Source of the DNA: Candidatus Altarchaeales archaeon WOR_SM1_SCG
Lineage (GTDB): Archaea > Altiarchaeota > Altiarchaeia > IMC4 > WOR-SM1-SCG
Direction of reading: 5' to 3'
Length of the DNA: 44,886 bases
Assembly: GCA_001723845.1 (NCBI GenBank)
Contig: MCBE01000267.1
Coordinates: 1-44,886, forward strand
This document shows, piece after piece, positions 8,825-20,700 of this stretch. The notes under the pieces were generated by a model. That model searched no databases, was not told the DNA's origin, and saw nothing but the letters and a program-made list of their open reading frames with translations. Each line of letters starts with the position of its first letter. Positions within the stretch are counted from its first letter, which is position 1. A program made the position numbers and the translations under genes.

Positions 8825-9730
8825 ATGAACTTAAAAACATGGATTATGGCTTCAAGGGCACCGTTTTTTGTGGCGGTTATAATTCCCTCGCTGGTAGGCG
8901 GTGCAATCGCATACCATCACGGAAGTTTTGACCCCTTCCTATTGTTTATTGTAATTTTAGGTGTTGCCCTTGCAAACGGCGGCACGAATTTTATAAATGA
9001 TTATTTTGATTTCAAGAGCGGTGCTGATGCTACAAACAAAAACAGGACGCAGTTCAGCGGCGGAAGCCCATATCTCCCGGAGAATGTGTTAAATCCGAAA
9101 AAGGTGCTTTATGCAGGGCTGTTATGCTTTGCAGTTAGTTTATTGATAGTCGCGTATTTGACAGTAAAGGCAGGGTATCTCGTGCTTGTGCTTGCGGCAG
9201 TCGGCGGATTTATCGGTTACTTCTACACCGCACCCCCGTTTAAATTCGGGTACAGGGGAATTGGTGAAATTGTAACAGGTATCGGAATCGGATTAATCGT
9301 TCCCGGATGCTATTATGTTATGGCGGGAGCAATTACAATTGATGCGGTAATTGCAGCAATTCCCATTGGAATCCTTGCTGCAATGATTCTTTATGTAAAC
9401 GAAATCCCGGATTACAGTGCGGATAAGGGTGCTGGAAAAAGACATCTTATTGTCATGCTTGGAAAGGAAAAAGCCGTGAAATTCATGCCGTTGATATTTC
9501 TTCTAGTGTATCTGAGCATAATTTTCGGGGTTGTTTTTAAAATCATGCCCGTATGGACACTTATCGCACTTCTCACAATCCCGATTGCATTAAATGTCGT
9601 AAAAATCGCAAAAAACAATTACAACAACACAAAAGGATACATCCCTGCAATGGCAGGTACGATAAAAATATATGCCGCAACAGGAATTCTATTGTGTATA
9701 GGTTATTTGATTCCCGTGTTTTTGGGCTAA
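8825..9730 (+). CDS. UbiA-family prenyltransferase (MenA-like)
   Basis: A 301-residue integral membrane protein with about eight or nine hydrophobic helices. It carries both aspartate-rich motifs of the UbiA superfamily: NDYFDFKSGAD at 58-68 and NEIPDYSADK at 192-201, plus the loop YTAPPFKFGYRGIGE. These enzymes transfer a polyprenyl chain from its diphosphate to an acceptor, with Mg2+ held by the aspartates. The sequence is closest in feel to dihydroxynaphthoate prenyltransferases (MenA), but archaeal UbiA proteins also make lipids and other products, and no quinone genes are adjacent. The acceptor is therefore left open. Confidence 0.9.
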   Translation: MNLKTWIMASRAPFFVAVIIPSLVGGAIAYHHGSFDPFLLFIVILGVALANGGTNFINDYFDFKSGADATNKNRTQFSGGSPYLPENVLNPKKVLYAGLLCFAVSLLIVAYLTVKAGYLVLVLAAVGGFIGYFYTAPPFKFGYRGIGEIVTGIGIGLIVPGCYYVMAGAITIDAVIAAIPIGILAAMILYVNEIPDYSADKGAGKRHLIVMLGKEKAVKFMPLIFLLVYLSIIFGVVFKIMPVWTLIALLTIPIALNVVKIAKNNYNNTKGYIPAMAGTIKIYAATGILLCIGYLIPVFLG

Positions 9731-9919
9731 ATAAACCCTGCAATTATTGATTACTGCATTATCTTTTTGATACAGAAAAATCAGGTAAGTCATGTAAACG
9801 AGAGCAGCCAAAATATTTCCGTTTACAAAAATGAAACAACACATAAAATAAATGTTACGGAAAACAGAACAGGGAACGCAACGGTTGTAATACCGCTTGA
9901 AAAGCCGCCGTTTATTTAA
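9731..9919 (+). pseudogene. Remnant of a surface-protein reading frame
   Basis: Immediately after the ubiA-type gene, the same frame stays open to a TAA at 9917-9919 without a usable ATG. The second half reads like a secreted protein: NISVYKNETTHKINVT, then NRTGNATVVIPLEKPPFI, dense in N-x-S/T sites as in the giant protein nearby. I infer the 3' remnant of a lost cell-surface gene. It is probably not expressed as a protein. Confidence 0.4.
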
Positions 9920-9990
9920 CTGCGAGAAATTTCAATTTATTTTTTATAAATCCTTATATTTAATGGATAACAATATAAAACAAGGAAAAA

Positions 9991-10203
9991 ATGAACACCC
10001 AGGAATGGATAGTAAACCACTTTGAAGAACTTGTAAACAAGTACACAGGCAAGTACATCGCAGTAGTTAACAAAAATGTTGTAAGTACAGGAGGCGAGGC
10101 AGCGGATGTTGAAAAGGAAGCAGTTAGTAAATACCCTGGTGAAATGCCATCAATTATTTTTATACCAAGAAAGGAGGATTTAGCATGTCTTCTAATCCAA
10201 TAG
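9991..10203 (+). CDS. DUF5678-like small protein
   Basis: A 70-residue protein, MNTQEWIVNHFEELVNKYTG followed by KYIAVVNKNVVSTG and ending PSIIFIPRKEDLACLLIQ. This pattern (E/W-rich start, GKYIAVV, KYPGE..PS, PR.ED) is that of the archaeal and bacterial DUF5678 family, often the first gene of a pair with a small retropepsin-like protein. No function is established. The next start codon (10185) overlaps its 3' end. Confidence 0.7.
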   Translation: MNTQEWIVNHFEELVNKYTGKYIAVVNKNVVSTGGEAADVEKEAVSKYPGEMPSIIFIPRKEDLACLLIQ

Positions 10204-10250
10204 TATTCAGGTACAGTGAGTATAAGGACATAACAATTCCAATAGATTAA
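10185..10250 (+). pseudogene. Truncated partner gene of the DUF5678-like protein
   Basis: An ATG at 10185 is preceded by a strong ribosome binding site, AAGGAGGATT at 10171-10180, but the frame ends after 21 codons (MSSNPIVFRYSEYKDITIPI, then D). The sequence resembles the beginning of the retropepsin-like proteins that usually follow DUF5678 genes, so it looks like a partner cut short by deletion. It could instead be a genuine short peptide. Confidence 0.45.
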
Positions 10251-10274
10251 AATCAATTAAAAAATAAAAACCCA

Positions 10275-10736
10275 ATGAAATCAATGAAACCGAAAATTTT
10301 AGAGAGGCATGAAAAGTCAATAAATGAATTTGTTGAGATGCTTTTAGATAAGTTTAAGGATAGGATTGCGGCAATTGTCCTTTTTGGCTCGGTTGCAAAA
10401 GGCACGGCAAAGAGAACATCAGATATAGACCTGTTGATTATCGCACACGATGTACCAAAAAGAATGCTGGATAGAGAAGAAATGCTTGCAGATGAAATAA
10501 TGAAGATAATCAAAAAACATTATGTACGGATAATGCCTATATTATTAGAGCCGCAGGAGTTGTCCACAAGATATATAAATCCATTGTTTTACGGCATGCT
10601 GACCGGATACAGTGTCCTGTATGACCCTCAAAAATTATGGAGTAATTATCTTTTGAAAATAAAGCCGAGGATATTACAAAAAAAACCAATATATATTGAA
10701 AATGAAAAAAGATGGCAGATAGCAGAGATGATATAG
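10275..10736 (+). CDS. MNT-type nucleotidyltransferase (antitoxin)
   Basis: A 153-residue protein with a minimal nucleotidyltransferase fold. The motif is FGSVAKGTAKRTSDIDLLII, where Gly38-Ser39 and the Asp50-x-Asp52 pair are the nucleotide and metal-binding residues. The length is typical of MNT proteins with an extended C-terminal part. In MNT/HEPN modules the nucleotidyltransferase neutralises the HEPN toxin, in studied cases by adding AMP to it. The HEPN gene follows and overlaps by 25 bases, so the two are translationally coupled. Confidence 0.88.
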   Translation: MKSMKPKILERHEKSINEFVEMLLDKFKDRIAAIVLFGSVAKGTAKRTSDIDLLIIAHDVPKRMLDREEMLADEIMKIIKKHYVRIMPILLEPQELSTRYINPLFYGMLTGYSVLYDPQKLWSNYLLKIKPRILQKKPIYIENEKRWQIAEMI

Positions 10737-11173
10737 ATATAAACCTTATCAAAGCATTTGAACAGAGAAGCAGGGCAGACCTTCATAGTGCGAACTCGCT
10801 TTTGAAATCAGGCGACTATGCGGATGCTGCATATCACGCGCAGCAGTGTGCAGAAAAGATAGTAAAGTGCATACTTATTCTGAATAATCAATTTGAGAGA
10901 ACGCACCTAACATCAGGTATTTTTGAGGAGTGCATATCCCTGCTTGATGATAAAAATGAATGGAAAAATAAACTTAATGATGCTGTTGAAGAAGTAAGGC
11001 GGTTAGAAAAACACTGGATACTTCCAAGATACCCGGAACCATATAATGAGGATGTATGGAATCCGATAGAAGAATATACAAAAAAAGATGCCGAAGAAGC
11101 AATAGAAAAGGCAAAATTCGTGCTTGATACTTTAACGGGATTTATGAAAGAAGTTCACGGAATTGAATTTTAG
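10712..11173 (+). CDS. HEPN-domain protein (toxin of an MNT/HEPN pair)
   Basis: A 153-residue helical protein of the HEPN family. The N-terminal helix pair includes DYADAAYHAQQCAEKIVKC, the classic HEPN helix, and a later segment reads RRLEKHW, an R-x4-H motif that fits the catalytic motif of HEPN ribonucleases, followed by PRYPEPY. In MNT/HEPN modules the HEPN protein is usually the RNA-cleaving toxin. It overlaps the MNT gene by 25 bases. A long HEPN of this type could also act mainly as a complex-forming partner. Confidence 0.85.
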   Translation: MADSRDDIDINLIKAFEQRSRADLHSANSLLKSGDYADAAYHAQQCAEKIVKCILILNNQFERTHLTSGIFEECISLLDDKNEWKNKLNDAVEEVRRLEKHWILPRYPEPYNEDVWNPIEEYTKKDAEEAIEKAKFVLDTLTGFMKEVHGIEF

Positions 11174-11386
11174 TTGTTACATGATTAATAAATTAATAAA
11201 GAATATGTACGGGCAGCAGTAGATTAGAGCAATGTGGATTGATTTGTTAGTTCATGTCCTGCTTTCTATGCAACAGCAGATAATAAATTATAAATTTTAC
11301 CTACATGATTTATCGGGTTTTCAATCAAAACAATTAAATTTCTTTTAATCCATATCTTTAATATGGGGTTAAAATTTGCTGCTCTT
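11174..11386. other. AT-rich intergenic region
   Basis: No gene is recognised in this stretch. It separates the toxin-antitoxin pair from the secreted-protein locus and must contain the promoter for the small peptide gene at 11436. Confidence 0.5.
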
Positions 11387-11431
11387 GCAGAAAATAATTA
11401 TTTTATTATTTTCTGCGGCGGGTGAGGTGAT
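11387..11431 (+). promoter_or_regulatory. Perfect 12-bp hairpin plus strong Shine-Dalgarno site
   Basis: GCAGAAAATAAT (11387-11398) pairs perfectly with ATTATTTTCTGC (11405-11416) across a 6-base loop. Seven bases later GAGGTGATT (11423-11431) is complementary to the 16S tail ATCACCTCC. The hairpin would lie in the leader of the mRNA directly before the ribosome binding site of the small secreted peptide. It may control translation or protect the 5' end. Confidence 0.6.
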
Positions 11432-11435
11432 TAAC

Positions 11436-11645
11436 ATGAAATATAAAAATAAATTAACCGGGCTGGCAGTGGCTTTTTGTTTGATCTTGTTAGCGGGGAG
11501 CGTGTCCGCTGTAAAATTAAATTCTCATACCGATTATCAAAGCAGAGCATTGATTAAAGAAATTAATGACCCGCTATCATGCGGACTCTGTAAAAGTCAT
11601 TTCACATTCATTAATACAGGGCATTTACAAAGAGTGAATGCTTAA
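11436..11645 (+). CDS. Small secreted peptide sharing the giant protein's signal sequence
   Basis: A 69-residue protein starting at the ATG after the strong Shine-Dalgarno site; an upstream start at 11376 is rejected because its codons form the regulatory hairpin. The signal peptide MKYKNKLTGLAVAFCLILLA, continuing GSVSA, closely resembles that of the giant protein (MRHKQKLIGPAVVFCFICLI). The mature part is about 44 residues with a CGLC motif. It could be a functional small secreted protein, or the start of a former large surface protein cut short by a stop. Confidence 0.6.
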   Translation: MKYKNKLTGLAVAFCLILLAGSVSAVKLNSHTDYQSRALIKEINDPLSCGLCKSHFTFINTGHLQRVNA

Positions 11646-11702
11646 TTAAAGTCAAATGTTTCAAAAATTAAAAATAAAATTGAGTATAGTATAGAATAAA
11701 AC

Positions 11703-14700
11703 ATGAGGCATAAACAAAAGTTAATCGGACCAGCAGTGGTTTTTTGTTTCATTTGTTTAATTGGAAGTGTCTCTGTTTATGCAGAGATTAATGCAACAAT
11801 TACTGCGGCAATTATAGAATCTGGTAATTTTACGGCAGGTGATGGAGTAGATGCAGATGTGTGTATAGAGAATATAGGTAATGAGACACATACATTCTGT
11901 ATTGGCTATTCTGTCAGGGACGGTAATTATAGTGGTCCAGATGGTGGATGGTGGGATATATCTTGTGAAAATATATCTTTACATCCAAAAAGTGGAGGAG
12001 GTAGTTATTCTGGATGTAAAACTCTTACTTGGATAGTCAATTCGACTGCCCCATCTGGTTCTTATTATGCTCGTGTAGCAGTATGGGCCAACCCACCTTC
12101 GCCTGGAGACACATGGCTTGATTATAACGATACGCTCGATGCATTTAATGTTGTTCCTCCAACAGTTGATGCAACAATTACTTTGAATGATGTATATCCT
12201 GATAATTGTAAAGAAGGCGATAGTGTTTATGCCAATGTATTTGTAAATAATACAGGGGATTTAGATGTTTGCTTTGACATTGACTTTTATGTTTACCCTT
12301 CCGATGGTGGCTTCTGGAACGGGTCCTCTGAACTTCTTTGTCTTGATGTGGGCGAAACAGGTTATGAAACTCTTAACTGGACTGTTCCTTCAGAGGCACC
12401 AACTGGTTATTATGGCGCTTTTGTGTATGTATTAGATTTTGGAACGCCGCTTGATTCAGATACCGAATATGATGCATTTAATGTTGTTCCTCCAACAGTT
12501 GATGCAACAATTACTTTGAATGATGTATATCCTGATAATTGTAAAGAAGGCGATAGTGTTTATGCCAATGTATTTGTAAATAATACAGGGGATTTAGATG
12601 TTTGCTTTGACATTGACTTTTATGTTTACCCTTCCGATGGTGGCTTCTGGAACGGGTCCTCTGAACTTCTTTGTCTTGATGTGGGCGAAACAGGTTATGA
12701 AACTCTTAACTGGACTGTTCCTTCAGAGGCACCAACTGGTTATTATGGCGCTTTTGTGTATGTATTAGATTTTGGAACGCCGCTTGATTCAGATACCGAA
12801 TATGATGCATTTAATGTTGTTCCTCCAACAGTTGATGCAACAATTACTTTGAATGATGTATATCCTGATAATTGTAAAGAAGGCGATAGTGTTTATGCCA
12901 ATGTATTTGTAAATAATACAGGGGATTTAGATGTTTGCTTTGACATTGACTTTTATGTTTACCCTTCCGATGGTGGCTTCTGGAACGGGTCCTCTGAACT
13001 TCTTTGTCTTGATGTGGGCGAAACAGGTTATGAAACTCTTAACTGGACTGTTCCTTCAGGAGCACCAGCCGGTTATTATAATGCTTTCGTGTATGTATTA
13101 GATTTTGAAACGGGAACGCAGCTTGATTATGACCGTGAAGATGACGCATTTAATGTTTATGAGGAATCCAGGAATTATACCCTAACCGTTCAAGTTTATG
13201 ACAATGACACTAATCAAATAATTAGGAATGCCTTTGTTTATTTAGATGATAATCTTATAGGAACAACAGATTTAAATGGAGAGATTTCCATATTTCCCGT
13301 TATAGTGGGTATTCATACAATAAAGGCAACAAAAAGTGAGTACTATGACGGAATAATAACTGTAAATGTATCTTCAAACAAAACAGTTCCAGTTTATCTG
13401 GTTCCAATTGAGCAGGGCAACTACACCATAAGAATTCAAGTTTATGACAACGAGACAGGTTACATGATTAGTAATGCTGAAGTATATCTGGATAATATTT
13501 ATAAAGGAAAAACAGATTCAGACGGGGAGATTTTCATCTTTAATGTTACAGGGGGGAGCCATACAATAAAGGCAACAAAAAACGACTACCATAATGGAAC
13601 CAGAAATATTTATGTAGGTCCAAACACTGCTTTTACGATTCCACTTATGCCAAAAACAGAAAGTGTAGAAGGTTATGTTAGAAATTCAGTTACTGGAAAT
13701 CCTATTGTTAGTGCTGAAGTGAGTATCGGAAACCACACAGATTTTACTGATTACAACGGGTATTACTTATTGGAAAAATTACCTCTTGGAACACAAACAA
13801 TCACAGCATCAAAATCAGGATATGTTCCTTATTCAGGAAATGTAACGATCATAAAAAATACTCAGAGGACATTCAATATACTGTTAACTCCCTATAGTAC
13901 TGGTAGTGTAGGAGGTCACATCAACGATTCAGTTACTGGAGATCCTGTTATTGGTGCTGAAGTGAATATCGGAACTTACTCTGATTACACGAATTCTAAT
14001 GGATATTATCTGTTAGAGAATATTCCCATAGGGAAACATGAATTAACTGCATCAAAATCGGGATATATTTCTCATTCGGAAAATGTAACTATCACAGATA
14101 ATACTCTAACAACATTAGATATATCGTTACAACCTTCTGAACTTAACTTGCCTGATTACATAGTAAATAATGTTGAATTTGAGCCATACCCAACCTTATA
14201 TGAAAACATCACAATTAAAATCTCACTTGCTAATATTGGTGGTCTTGATACTCAAGACGGATGGAAGCAGATTACTGTTAAAGTTTATGATGGAACAATT
14301 GCCAATGAAATAGGGGAAAATACTATTCACTCAGATTTCAAAGGACACGACCTTGAAGTACAATGGTTTCCTTTATCTACCGGGCCCCGGGATATTATAG
14401 TAGAAGTTGATGCAACAAATACGATGCTGGAATCTAACGAAAAAAATAATGAATGGATTAAAAACGTGAATGTGAATAAAATTTATGTCCGGCTTGTTGA
14501 GCTTAGTAAAAATTATAGACCAGAGAACTATGCACTTATCGTTACTCCCAGTGTTCAAGAAGGTTACCTTCCTCTTGATGTTGATATGAAGATGTACAAT
14601 CAAAAGGCAACTTGGTATGAAATTCAAATTAACGACCCTGATGGCGAACAAACTGGATGTTTTGATTGTGGTTTTTCTGATCTTTCAGAGATTTTTTCTC

Positions 14701-17700
14701 ATAGAGGCATCCAACCAAAAGGAACTTTCTCTCGGAGTCGTATTAGTTATAATCCTCTTGAAGCATGGGTTGATAATCCCCTTGGATATTACCCTGTCAC
14801 TTTTGATTATACTTTAGATTATCAAGATACTTGCATGAGCATACAGGCTAGCAGAGGCACTACATACGCAAGAATATTTAACACCGTAGATGCATTTGTT
14901 TTAGCAGCCACAGGTGACCATATAGATTATAATATATTTGTTGAGGGCATACTTAAAAAGATGGATCTTTCAACTCGGCAAAAAGTGATATATAAAATTT
15001 CCCAAGGAGATGGAGTTGGAGTAATTGAGGAACTTGCTAAATGGTTTGAAGATATGGACAATTGTGCAGAGTATGCGCAATTCTTGATTTTTTATCGTAA
15101 TAAAGATGAGGTTGAACTAACTAAAATGAAAAAGGACGCAAAAAGATTTGCAAAGAGATTAGGTATAGTGGTAAGATTTTATACTATCACTCAAACCTTT
15201 GGGGATACATACCTTGCGACAGTGGATGATCAAGTTATAATATCCTTTGAAAAGATAGAAAACCCATCCACAAAAAGTACTTATAGTTCTACACAAGGTG
15301 CATTTACTGCTCAAAGCATTTCTACTGCTCAAAATGTTCAAGGAGAGAATAATGAAACGGAATTTAAATCGCCGATAATTAATTTGATATCACCAAAAAA
15401 TGCAGAGTTAACCAGTACGAATATTACTGTGTCAGGAAATATCACTAATAGAATATCCGATAAGCAGTTACTTGCATATCTTCTTGTTGACGGACAAGCA
15501 GTAAATCAACTAATTCTTGATGAATTGGGACGATTTAATCAATCTATCATAGTTAGTGAAGATTATGTGTTCAGCTGGGATGATGTCCCTGGAAATGAGA
15601 GCGGCAGACTTATAGATTTTCTGGAGAAGAATCAAAATCTGGAGTTAATATATGTGTTCAGCTGGGATGATGTTCCCGGAAATGACAGTGATAAACTTAT
15701 AGGTTTTCTGGAAAATGACCTGAATGTAAGCTGGGTAAAAAACCCCACAATAAACAAAGCTGATGATAACAGAACTATAAATGTATCGGACGGATTGAAT
15801 TTAATTACCCTTGAACTTAACGGTACTGAAAATAAGATAACAATAGAAATCAATGGTGCTGGGACTTATGAATATATTTCAAAAGAGGAAGACGGTACGC
15901 TGAACATGTACAATGCAACACTGGAAAAAACCGAGGATAACAAAACAATTACACTTGCAAACGGAGAAAACTTAATTATTCTTGAACTTAATGATACGGA
16001 ACATAAAGCAACCATGGAGGTTAATGGTGCAGAGGTTTACGAGTACATCTTAAAAGAAGAGAATAGTGGATTAAACTTATATAGTGAAGCGGTTCATATT
16101 ATAACTGTCAGAGCCAACAATACAAATATAACACTAAAACTCAATAATACAAATATCTCAATTGATAATACTGCTGAAGTATCTGTCGCGATTTTGGCAG
16201 GAACACATCCTAACCGGACATTTTTTTCATATACCGGGGCAAGTCCCTCCAGAGTATCTACAAATGGCGAAATTAAAATACATGCAAAAATCGTTGGCGG
16301 GTTCACGGGCTATGTTAATGCAACAGTTAATGATACAACAGTTCCATTGATATACAACTCAACGACAGGGTTTTTTGAGAATGTAATTTTTGCTCCAAGT
16401 GTCAATGGGACTTATAGGATTAATGTAGCAGCAATTAATTTGACATGGAATATAGTGGCACAAAATAATTTAAGTATAATAACTGTTGAGAACCCATCAC
16501 TCATAATTAATGAGGCATATTCAGATAAATTATCATATAAATTAAATGAAAGTGTAACGATATATAGTTTAGTACAGGATGAAAATGGAAATAGTATTTC
16601 TCCAGATAGTATTTACGCCACCATCAAAAATCCTGTTGGTCATGTAACTCAAATAGTTCTAAATCAAGAATATCCGGGGCACTATAGCGGATCCTTCATT
16701 AACACTACATTATTAGGAGAGTATGATGTAACAGTATATGCCAACAAATCAGGATACGCCAATGCAACATATTCATTTACATTTGATGTATTTAATTACC
16801 TCCCCGCAGCATCAATTACTTCACCGGAAAATGGAAAATCGTATGGAGAAAATTATCCAATAACCTTTGAGGGTTTCGGTGTAGATAAGGACAGTGCGAT
16901 CAATTCCTTTACCTGGACATCAAATATTGATGGAACATTAAGAATTAATTCCAATCCTGCTTGTTCAAAACAAACAGATACGCAATGTGATGATTCATTT
17001 AGTATCTCAAATTTATCTGTGGGTACACATATAATAACCCTCAAGATCATAAGTGATGATAATGGATTTGATATTGCACGAAAGACAATAAACATTATTC
17101 TGTGCTCCTGTTCAAATTGTAGTGACTGCACAGCAAAGTTAAGCGATCCTAATTGCAATGTTGTTGCCTTAACGGTGGACATAACAGATCATTCAGGAAC
17201 ATGTATTGATAATCCGATAAGTTTCAGCAATAAAATATTCAACTGTCAAGGATACATGATTGATGGAGATGAATCAGGAAACAGTTACGGTATATTCACA
17301 AATTCTCAAAATAACATTACAATACAAAACTGCAATATTACGAATTTTCAATATGCAATAAGAGTTGTAAAAACGCATAATTCTACATTTACAAATCTGA
17401 AGGTATCTACATTTGACAGAAGCCAAATTACAGCAGTAAGCTCATATGGCATATATTCAACCGGAAATAATAACGGGTTTTTTGAAATTCACGCGCACTC
17501 AATCAACGGAGATGATGATTCTGCGGGGTGTGGAGATAATGGAGGTGATGCCTATGGCATATATTCATCAGGGAGCAACTGCAATTTTTCAAATGTAACT
17601 TTAGATAATATTAATGGTGGCTATGGAGCATTAGAATCATCCTGTAGCCCAAAACAGGGTGATGGAGGTGATGCCTATGGCATATACTCAACAGGAAGTA

Positions 17701-20700
17701 ATAACACATTTACAGGTGTAAGAACAAACTTAATTAGAGGAGGTTATGGTCAAAATGCTGCATTCTCAGGCGTTGGCAGATGCGACGGTGGAGACGGAGG
17801 TGATGCCTACGGCATATATTCATCAGGAAGCAACAACACATTTACAGGGATAAACACAAGCAACACCGTAGGTTTTCATTGTGGATATGGAAGTTATAGT
17901 ACAGGAACTACAGGAGGCGATGGCGGAGACGGAGGTGATGCCTACGGCATATACTCAACAGGTGACAATAACACATTTATGAATACAAATGAATATTTAA
18001 CTATCGGGTACTCTGCATGTACTGGAGGTTACGGCGTTTCGGGTTATGGTGCAAGCGGCGCGGAAGGGAAAGGTTACGGTTTATATATTTCAGGCAAGGG
18101 AAATAAATTAATCTCAAATGCGATCTGTTCAAATGAACACTATGACATTTACAACACATACTCAAAATCGGGTAACAACAACACGTGCAACACAATAAAT
18201 AATTGGGGTGATGTTGGAATTGAAAGGGGCTGCACTTTCAGATGCGATGGTGCTGCATGTGATTTTGATAATGATTTCTATACAAAAACTGCTTGTAATG
18301 GAACGGATTGTGATGATAATAATTCAAATAAATTTCCCGGAAATCCAGAAATTTGTGACGGACTTGATAATGACTGTGATAAAAGTATAGATAATGGTTT
18401 AACCCCTTATCTAAACAACTCAAATCAGAAAGGAGTTTGTGCAGGTTCTAAAAAAACATGTAAAGGCGTATCTGGATGGCAAGATGATTACTCTGGAATA
18501 CCTTATTATGAAGAAACCGAATTAAGCTGCGATGGAAAGGACAATGACTGCGATGGAATTGCTGATGATAACCTAATTGCTCCAAACAACACAAACCAGG
18601 CGGGAGTTTGCAAAGGTTCCACAAAAACATGTAAAGGTGCATTGGGCTGGCAGGATGATTACTATAAAATAGGTTATTATGAAGAAACTGAATTAAGCTG
18701 CGATGGTATGGATAACGACTGCGATGGAAAGATTGATAATGACTTACCTACTCATTTGAACTCAAACCAGAAGGGTGTTTGTGCAGGTTCTAAAAAAACA
18801 TGCAGCGGTGCATCTGGATGGCAGGATAACTACTCTGGAATATCTGATTATCAAGAAACTGAGACACTTTGCGATAAAAAAGATAATGACTGCGACGGGG
18901 AAATAGACGAATACGAGGGATGCAGAGCAGACCTTACTATAGAGTCATTAATCTGCTCCAATGAAAGCGCAATGATCTGCGATGAGGTAAATATAACCTC
19001 TGTTGTAAAGAATCTTGGGTTTATTAATGCTTCGGGTCTGGATTATGTCAGGGTTTATCTTTTCGTTGATAATGTTTATGAGGACTCAAGAACAATAAAC
19101 TTAACAGGCAATGATGCTGGAGAGGTGAATTTCACATGGACTGCTGTTCGTGATGCTGGTGTGCATAATTTAAAGATTTTTGCCGACTATGATAATTTGA
19201 TAGAAGAGAAAAATGAAAGCAATAATTTTAAATCAAAGAATATAACCGTAATCATCAAACCGCCTGTTGCGTCCAATCCGTCGGTTGTTCCGGCAGTATC
19301 CACAGTAGATGTTAAAACTTTATTTAACTACTCCATAGAGGTCAGCGACAGCTACGATAACTGCGATGATATGATAAATGTACTGCTGGAAGTGCGCGAC
19401 CCGTCATCAGGCGAATGGAAATCATACAGCATTGTAAATATTTACGGCTCTGGAACTGCGTGGTGGCTGGTTAAGCCATTTGATGAAAATGATGAGAATA
19501 TGAATCCATCATACAGGTTCAAATACAGCGACAGTTTTGATCAGACAGGAACATGGGGCGAATACGATGGACCAACTATTCTTGATGAAGATACTCAGGG
19601 ACCAGTGTTTAATCTTATATGGAAAAGCGGTAATGTCTCATCAGACCGGTTTTATATTGCAAGTGTTGAAATTGAAGATCCTTCAGGCGTTTTATATAAT
19701 TCAACTTCACCTGTATGCTACTACAGTTACGGTCCAAATGTCAGCGATTCAAATTATGCAGGTTATGTGAGCATGTCCTTAACCGACACCGGACTGCCAT
19801 TGGGCTTTACAGGATATATTCCTCCGTCAGGGGATGAAAACGAGAACAAAACAATTTATTTCAGGATTTACGCCCACGACAATGACAACAGCCCTGCACG
19901 AGGAGATAGTGGCGTGATTGAAGGCGGCAAAATACTGGACGATGACACTGAACCGCCTGTAATCCATTTAAACTCGCATTATTACCCTGAACAGATGATA
20001 AGCGGGAAAAATATATCTGTCTTACACATCAAAATCAATGATAAATCAGGAATTTCAAACACAACATTAAAATATTCCTATAATAAAAATTCATGGAGTA
20101 CCGGAACACAGTCATATTCGGGAAAGGACTGGACTTTCACAATCCTGCCGCAGAGCGAAGACCATGAAGGAGAGACGCTATATTTTTATGTAGAAGCATG
20201 TGATGATGATAATTCAAAGGAATGCTCAAGGAATGATAATGATGGAAATTATTATAATATTTCAATTTTAGATGAAGATATATATCCCCCGTTCATACAT
20301 GCGGTAAAGGTTGAAGAGACAGTTTATGATAACGGTGTGATCTCACCGGGTGAAAATATTACAATTTCCTGGGGTGCAAATGATATGAACAATATCAGTG
20401 AAACCAGCTGCAATGTTACTACAAATGGGTGCAGTAGTGTCGGTTCCGTGCAAAATTCTAACGGCGGCTACTATGTTATTGTTGAAAACTGTGCGGCATC
20501 AAATGCGAGCAACTTTACGGAATATGATTTCACAATAACTGCCGAAGACAATGATAATTCAAAAAATTCAAGTACAAAAACAGGAACTTTCAGGGTTTAT
20601 TCAAACAGAACCGAGATGACAACTAAATTTTCAGATAATTCAACGAGTAAGATTATAGTGTTTGAGGGGGCAGGGTCAAAGGTGGTTAATGTTACAATTC

